A stretch of DNA of 64,000 nt from Eubacterium oxidoreducens (GTDB taxonomy: Bacteria; Bacillota; Clostridia; Lachnospirales; Lachnospiraceae), in NCBI RefSeq assembly GCF_900104415.1, contig NZ_FMXR01000014.1, forward strand, positions 1 through 64,000. The letters are read 5' to 3'. A program made the translations under genes and the position numbers. Positions 60,147 through 64,000 of this stretch are shown one piece after another (the first letter of the stretch is position 1; each line of letters opens with the position of its first letter). The notes beneath the pieces are model-generated. The model did no database searches. It was not told the DNA's origin and saw only the letters and a list, made by a program, of their open reading frames with translations.

Positions 60147-60213
60147 GCGGGTCTTATACACATCCTCGCGGAACTTTTACCACCGCCTAAGCGTATACCC
60201 CGACTGCGTTAAA
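60147..60213 (+). repeat. Decayed partial copy of the dispersed repeat (copy E)
   Basis: Segments matching the right half of the element remain: ATCCTCGCGGA, then GTATACCCCGACTG and GTTAAA. The left arm GACTCGC/GCGAGTC and the long central arm are gone. It lies between scfA and scfB, in the same orientation and also 3' of a minus-strand gene. Confidence 0.65.
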
Positions 60214-60218
60214 TAACG

Positions 60219-60258
60219 CAATAACAGACCGTATGAAACCATACGGCCTGTCTTAACA
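60219..60258 (-). terminator. Attenuator-like hairpin between scfA and scfB
   Basis: On the minus strand GACAGG-CCGTATG pairs with CATACGG-TCTGTT around TTT, but is followed by only a short T stretch. It could be a partial terminator giving more precursor peptide than maturase. Confidence 0.7.
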
Positions 60259-60282
60259 TTCTTTTTTGTTTCTTCAAAATCC

Positions 60283-60426
60283 TTACTTGCTATGCTCGCA
60301 GCTTTGATTTCCTACTGTACAAGAAGTCTTGCAAGCTGACTGACAAGAAGTCTGGCACTCGCCACATCCGCCTTTTTTAACTGTATTTTGTAATCTCTTT
60401 GTATTTAATGTCTTTACATGTTTCAT
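60283..60426 (-). CDS. scfA: SCIFF ranthipeptide precursor (47 aa)
   Basis: The 47-residue peptide has six cysteines: MKHVKTLNTKRLQNTVKKGG followed by CGECQTSCQSACKTSC and TVGNQSCEHSK. The sequence is that of the SCIFF family found in nearly all Clostridia; the leader precedes the first Cys at residue 21. ScfB forms thioether bonds between cysteines and Thr/Ser-type residues in the core. GTATAAAGGAGAGTGTGCTTT supplies the ribosome site (AAAGGAG). It has a strong promoter, divergent from the CBS-domain exporter gene. Confidence 0.95.
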   Translation of the reverse strand: MKHVKTLNTKRLQNTVKKGGCGECQTSCQSACKTSCTVGNQSCEHSK

Positions 60427-60466
60427 AAAGCACACTCTCCTTTATACTAAGCATTTAATTTTGTCT

Positions 60467-60495
60467 AGTATAACATACCGCCTTTTGAATGACAA
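60467..60495 (-). promoter_or_regulatory. Promoter of scfA
   Basis: On the minus strand TTGTCA and TATACT are separated by 17 nt, about 40-70 nt upstream of scfA. Confidence 0.78.
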
Positions 60496-60526
60496 GGCAT
60501 AACACTTCAATTCCTTCTTTCCTAAC

Positions 60527-60555
60527 TTGTCATTCTTTCACACATACTATATAAT
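60527..60555 (+). promoter_or_regulatory. Promoter of the CBS-domain exporter gene
   Basis: TTGTCA and TATAAT are separated by 17 nt. The string TTGTCATTC is shared with the divergent scfA promoter. Confidence 0.78.
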
Positions 60556-60594
60556 GAGAAAAAATTTTATCATTTTAAGGAAGGTGGAATTTCT

Positions 60595-61875
60595 TTGGAC
60601 CCCTATGACGCGATCCGACTAATTATAGTAATTTTATTAATTTTTTTATCGGCTTTTTTCTCTTCTTCAGAGACCGCTTTTACAACAGCCAGTAACATAA
60701 GACTACGTACTTTGGCTGCAGACGGAAACCCAAAAGCCCAAAAGGCCTTAGATCTTTGCAACAATATTGAGCGACTATTAAGTGCAATCTTAATCGGAAA
60801 TAATGTTGTAAATCTATCCGCTTCATCTTTAGCAACCACATTGGGAATCCATCTTTTTGGAAGTATTGGTGCAGGTATTGCAACCGGCGCGCTGACAATT
60901 ATTGTTTTAATCTTTGGCGAAATTGCACCTAAGAATTATGCAACTCGCAATTCCGAGAAGATTGCTATGAAATACAGTGGTTTTTTTACTGCCTATTCCA
61001 CAGTATTAAGACCGATTATCTTCATAATTACAGCAATTGCCATGGGATTTTTAAAGCTGTTTCGTGCCGATACCGCTTCCATTGATGATGTCATGACAGA
61101 AGAAGAACTCAAAACGATTGTAGATGATTCTCATGAAAATGGAATGATTGAACCGGAAGAACGACAGATGATTTATAACGTGTTTGATTTTGATGATGCA
61201 CAGGCAAAAGAAATCATGGTTCCCCGTCCTGATATGGACTTTGTAAAACTCAATGATACATATGAAGAAGTCATTGAAATTTATCGAAAAAACATGCATA
61301 CCCGTCTTCCAATTTACGAAGACTCCACCGATAACGTAATCGGCATCCTAAATATAAAAGATCTACTGTTAATCGAAGACACCAATCACTTTTCCATTCG
61401 TGATTACATTCGTGAAGCATTCTTTACGTTCGAGCATCAGACCCTTGATGACCTATTTGCACAAATGCGAAAAGAATCTGCTTATATTGCAATTGTTTTG
61501 GATGAATATGGCGCAACAGCCGGAATGATTACACTTGAAGATCTTCTTGAAGAAATTGTCGGAGAAATCCGAGACGAATACGACGGAGATGAAAAGGATG
61601 ATTTAGAACAAATCGGTGAAGGCGAATATCTCATTCAAGGAGTTATGAATCTTGAAGATTTAGGCAAGGAAATCGGCATTCCGCTTTCGAGCGAAGACTA
61701 TGATTCTATCGGCGGATATCTGTTAGAAAAACTCGATCATCTGCCAAATGAGAAAGACAGTCTAATTACAGATGATGGGTTATTCTTCCGTATCGAAAAA
61801 ATGGATAAGAACCGTATCGATACTATATATATGAAATTACCCAAACCACCTGTAACCGACAAAAAAAGTAACTAA
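60595..61875 (+). CDS. CNNM/CorC-family membrane protein (DUF21-CBS-CorC_HlyC)
   Basis: The 426-residue protein has an N-terminal DUF21 transmembrane domain (LSAFFSSSETAFTTASNIRL, LLSAILIGNNVVNLSASSLA, LIFGEIAPKNYATRNSEK), an acidic helix, two CBS domains (FDFDDAQAKEIMVPRPDMDF, HTRLPIYEDSTDNVIGILNI, IVLDEYGATAGMITLEDLLE), and the CorC_HlyC domain. Related proteins export or regulate magnesium or cobalt; the old hemolysin name is misleading. The start codon is TTG 60595 with GGTGG seven bases upstream; no in-frame ATG is better. Its promoter is divergent from scfA. Confidence 0.9.
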   Translation: MDPYDAIRLIIVILLIFLSAFFSSSETAFTTASNIRLRTLAADGNPKAQKALDLCNNIERLLSAILIGNNVVNLSASSLATTLGIHLFGSIGAGIATGALTIIVLIFGEIAPKNYATRNSEKIAMKYSGFFTAYSTVLRPIIFIITAIAMGFLKLFRADTASIDDVMTEEELKTIVDDSHENGMIEPEERQMIYNVFDFDDAQAKEIMVPRPDMDFVKLNDTYEEVIEIYRKNMHTRLPIYEDSTDNVIGILNIKDLLLIEDTNHFSIRDYIREAFFTFEHQTLDDLFAQMRKESAYIAIVLDEYGATAGMITLEDLLEEIVGEIRDEYDGDEKDDLEQIGEGEYLIQGVMNLEDLGKEIGIPLSSEDYDSIGGYLLEKLDHLPNEKDSLITDDGLFFRIEKMDKNRIDTIYMKLPKPPVTDKKSN

Positions 61876-61877
61876 AC

Positions 61878-61911
61878 AAAAGAATGTCACCTCGGCGACA
61901 TTCTTTTTTAG
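61878..61911. terminator. Terminator between CBS-domain exporter gene and glyA
   Basis: AAAGAATGTC pairs with GACATTCTTT and is flanked by A- and T-runs, serving both convergent genes. Confidence 0.85.
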
Positions 61912-61917
61912 TGCTTT

Positions 61918-63150
61918 TTATTTTGTAAGTGTAAATTCTTTGGTCAATTCCTCCACAATCTTTCTTGCCTTTGGAATTGCTTCTTGTCTTTCCTTTACAA
62001 TCATCGCAATTGCCTGTGCAATGCGATCCATCTGTGGCTCTTTCAAGCCTCTCGTAGTTGCTGCAGGTGTTCCAAGACGAACACCACTTGTAACAAACGG
62101 CGACTTTGGATCATTTGGAACCGTGTTCTTATTCGCCGTAATATGTGCTTCATCAAGCATCTTCTCAAGTTCTTTTCCTGTCATCTCATCTTTTCTAAGA
62201 TCCACAAGCATCAGATGGTTATCCGTTCCACCGCTGACGATATCAACGCCGCGGCTCATTAGTCCTTTTGCCAATGCCTGTGCATTATTGATGACCTGCT
62301 GCTGATATTCTTTAAATGCCGGATCTAATGCTTCCTTAAAACATACTGCTTTACCGGCAATCACATGCATCAGTGGACCGCCTTGAATTCCCGGGAATAC
62401 TGCCTTGTTGAAATTATATTTCTTAGCAACCTCTTCACTTGAAAGAATCATCCCACCTCTTGGTCCTCGAAGCGTCTTATGCGTTGTTGTTGTAACAACA
62501 TCTGCATATGGAATTGGACTTGGATGTAGTCCGGCAGCTACAAGACCGGCAATATGCGCCATATCAACAAACAAAACAGCCCCTACTTCATCTGCAATTT
62601 CTCTAAATTTCTTAAAATCAATGATTCTTGCATATGCACTGGCACCTGCAATTATCATCTTAGGCTTACATTCTTTGGCAATTTTAAGTACTTCATCATA
62701 ATCAATGAATCCTTCATCATTAACCCCATAAGGCACAATATTAAAATATGAACCGGAAAAATTCACCGGACTTCCATGTGTCAAATGTCCACCATGATCC
62801 AGATTCATTCCCATCACAGTATCATTCGGCTGTAGGATTGCAAACTGCACTGCCATATTAGCCTGTGCGCCCGAATGCGGCTGAACATTTACATATTCAC
62901 AGCCAAACAGTTTCTTCGCCCGCTCAATAGCAAGTGTCTCAACAACATCAACACATTCACAGCCTCCGTAATATCTCTTACCGGAATATCCTTCCGCATA
63001 TTTATTCGTCAGCACACTTCCCATTGCTTCCATCACTGCGCTACTCACCCAGTTCTCCGATGCAATCAACTCAATGTGACTACTTTGACGGTCATATTCC
63101 GCCTGAATAGCATTCGCTATTTCCATATCCGTACTTTTTAAATCACCCAT
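61918..63150 (-). CDS. glyA: Serine hydroxymethyltransferase
   Basis: GlyA interconverts serine and glycine with tetrahydrofolate, feeding one-carbon units to purine and thymidylate synthesis encoded in this same window. The 410-residue PLP enzyme has [87 protein letters not shown] with the PLP Lys, and [21 protein letters not shown] chose ATG 63150, with GAAAGGGGTCATC upstream; the frame extends to 63312 with no ribosome site. A strong promoter lies about 65-90 nt upstream. Confidence 0.96.
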   Translation of the reverse strand: MGDLKSTDMEIANAIQAEYDRQSSHIELIASENWVSSAVMEAMGSVLTNKYAEGYSGKRYYGGCECVDVVETLAIERAKKLFGCEYVNVQPHSGAQANMAVQFAILQPNDTVMGMNLDHGGHLTHGSPVNFSGSYFNIVPYGVNDEGFIDYDEVLKIAKECKPKMIIAGASAYARIIDFKKFREIADEVGAVLFVDMAHIAGLVAAGLHPSPIPYADVVTTTTHKTLRGPRGGMILSSEEVAKKYNFNKAVFPGIQGGPLMHVIAGKAVCFKEALDPAFKEYQQQVINNAQALAKGLMSRGVDIVSGGTDNHLMLVDLRKDEMTGKELEKMLDEAHITANKNTVPNDPKSPFVTSGVRLGTPAATTRGLKEPQMDRIAQAIAMIVKERQEAIPKARKIVEELTKEFTLTK

Positions 63151-63213
63151 GATGACCCCTTTCTTTTCTTTTCCCATATTATCGTTAAAATGAATACGCA
63201 TCACGCATTCACA

Positions 63214-63242
63214 ATTATAGCGAAATCTCCTTTTTATTTCAA
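63214..63242 (-). promoter_or_regulatory. Promoter of glyA
   Basis: On the minus strand TTGAAA and TATAAT are 17 nt apart. Confidence 0.78.
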
Positions 63243-63333
63243 GCAGATACCATTCCCTCACTACCGTATGTGCAAGGGTAATAAGAGGAAGAAAAATTTT
63301 TTCTATTCTCATTCATTCTTAATAAATTCTTTA

Positions 63334-63362
63334 TTGACAACGAGATATAAAATTTCTATAAT
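63334..63362 (+). promoter_or_regulatory. Strong promoter of the LTA-synthase-like gene
   Basis: A perfect TTGACA and TATAAT are 17 nt apart. The distance to the start codon (about 205 nt) implies a long leader. Confidence 0.82.
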
Positions 63363-63474
63363 CCGAAAAGAGATTGGAGTAAAAAATAATTTACAATATT
63401 CACATTTTATTCACATCTTATGGTTAGAATATTTTTATTTATACAATGTATTCGCATAGGAAATAAGTTAACTG

Positions 63475-63537
63475 CCTGAACGCCGCTTCTGCGTCAAGGC
63501 TCTTAGAGCAAGTTCTAAATACGCTCTGTGAATCAGG
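63475..63537 (+). ncRNA. Candidate structured leader RNA (three-way junction)
   Basis: CCTGA (63475-63479) can pair with TCAGG (63533-63537), enclosing CGC/GCG (63481-63493) and AGAGC/GCTCT (63505-63527) hairpins. It lies 30 nt before the start codon in a long leader. It resembles no riboswitch consensus I know; the stems are short, so this is tentative. Confidence 0.35.
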
Positions 63538-63568
63538 GTATCTTTAATAAAAGGAGGGCAAGCTTTGC

Positions 63569-64000
63569 TTGTTTAATTATATGGGAAAGATTATTAAATT
63601 ATTAAAAAAAATCCTTACAGGAATTCTAATTATTCCTTCCACCCTTTATATGGTTTTTGAATTTTTTTCAAAACATGTAAGAGCATTTCGCAGCAAAATG
63701 AATGCCCTAGACAATCGGCTTCGTAACAAGATTGAGAGTAATCCTCGTGTCATCAAGGCTGTTAGATTCATGAACAAATACTCCTTGATTATGCATTTTA
63801 TTTTGGCTTCACTGACGGTCTATGCAATTGAAAGTATTTCCAGACATTCCATGATTGATGCCTTAGGATTCGTTACGGATACACCGGTTCGTTTCTTATA
63901 TAATGTCATGATTGTTTTTGTATGTCTTCTTCTTGCATACCCGTTTCGCTGCCGCATGTTTATCCGAACCTTTGTCACGGTAGCCTGGCTGATTCTCGGT
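63569..64000 (+). CDS. LTA synthase-like membrane sulfatase, N-terminal part (truncated by window edge)
   Basis: The 144 residues visible start with a basic cytoplasmic end and show membrane helices (ILTGILIIPSTLYMVFEFF, YSLIMHFILASLTVYAIESI, VRFLYNVMIVFVCLLLAYPF, TFVTVAWLILG). The pattern, with ESISRHSMIDALGFVTDTP between helices, matches the N-terminal region of LtaS-type enzymes, which polymerise glycerol-phosphate onto lipid anchors. The catalytic sulfatase domain would follow off the edge. I favour TTG 63569, ten bases after AAAGGAGGG; ATG 63581 is spaced too far. A CAAGC/GCTTG mini-hairpin overlaps the TTG start. Confidence 0.8.
   Translation, partial: MFNYMGKIIKLLKKILTGILIIPSTLYMVFEFFSKHVRAFRSKMNALDNRLRNKIESNPRVIKAVRFMNKYSLIMHFILASLTVYAIESISRHSMIDALGFVTDTPVRFLYNVMIVFVCLLLAYPFRCRMFIRTFVTVAWLILG

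Larger units (their letters stand above)
63151..63568. other. Gene-free divergent region, glyA / LTA-synthase-like gene
   Basis: This 418-nt stretch has no gene. It holds the glyA promoter (63214-63242), a strong plus-strand promoter (63334-63362), and a roughly 200-nt leader with a three-way-junction-like fold (63475-63537) before the next gene. I saw no known riboswitch consensus. Confidence 0.7.

Noticed and set aside
63151-63568. Glycine riboswitch upstream of glyA
   Set aside because: The glyA leader is only about 60 nt from promoter to start; no tandem aptamer pattern is present.

Overview
The window looks like chromosome of a low-GC, anaerobic Clostridia bacterium of the Lachnospiraceae type. 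The evidence is a SCIFF ranthipeptide with its radical SAM maturase, a fused SecDF, a one-piece large PurL, strong AGGAGG ribosome sites, TTGACA/TATAAT promoters and oxygen-sensitive enzymes. A phloretin-hydrolase-like enzyme, a relative of the bacterial chalcone isomerase and a pyrogallol-phloroglucinol transhydroxylase point to a flavonoid- and polyphenol-degrading gut organism resembling Eubacterium ramulus. The species is inference only.

Layout. 1-317: 5' part of a group IIC-like intron entering from the left edge, placed just after a terminator. 394-4366: DUF1002 protein, soluble chemotaxis-receptor-like protein, RecJ, small membrane protein. 4620-11886: thyA, folA, an AEC carrier and ilvB-ilvN-ilvE, plus a secreted NlpC/P60 protein. 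12109-18224: small membrane proteins, hisC and a second aminotransferase, a secreted polysaccharide deacetylase and a GGDEF protein. 18367-22133: sugar ABC transporter. 22524-24560: a catalytically degenerate stand-alone resolvase domain, a hypothetical and a GntR regulator.

24829-36422 is an aromatic and molybdenum region. It holds a flavin reductase, the two transhydroxylase subunits, a sodium symporter with two tiny membrane proteins, a LysR regulator, MoaC, and an excisionase-HTH/molybdate-binding-like regulator. Dyads with a TAT-N7-ATA core fill the spacers of candidate promoters of both the transhydroxylase and symporter operons, suggesting one LysR circuit. 36486-42477 carries purD-N-M-E, an M29 peptidase and a tRNA operon (Val, Met). 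42837-47671 is a second aromatic island: GntP-type permease, DUF2007-like protein, chalcone-isomerase-like protein, LysR and a divergent phloretin-hydrolase-like gene. 47775-63150 is mostly housekeeping: purL, a nuclease-helicase, an HPr-like protein, an Hpt protein, secDF, the scf genes, a CBS-domain exporter and glyA. The right edge holds the start of an LTA-synthase-like gene with a structured leader.

The least explained feature is a roughly 130-bp multi-hairpin repeat, four good copies plus one decayed. All copies have the same orientation, and each lies just 3' of a minus-strand gene. One copy shows a compensatory base-pair change.
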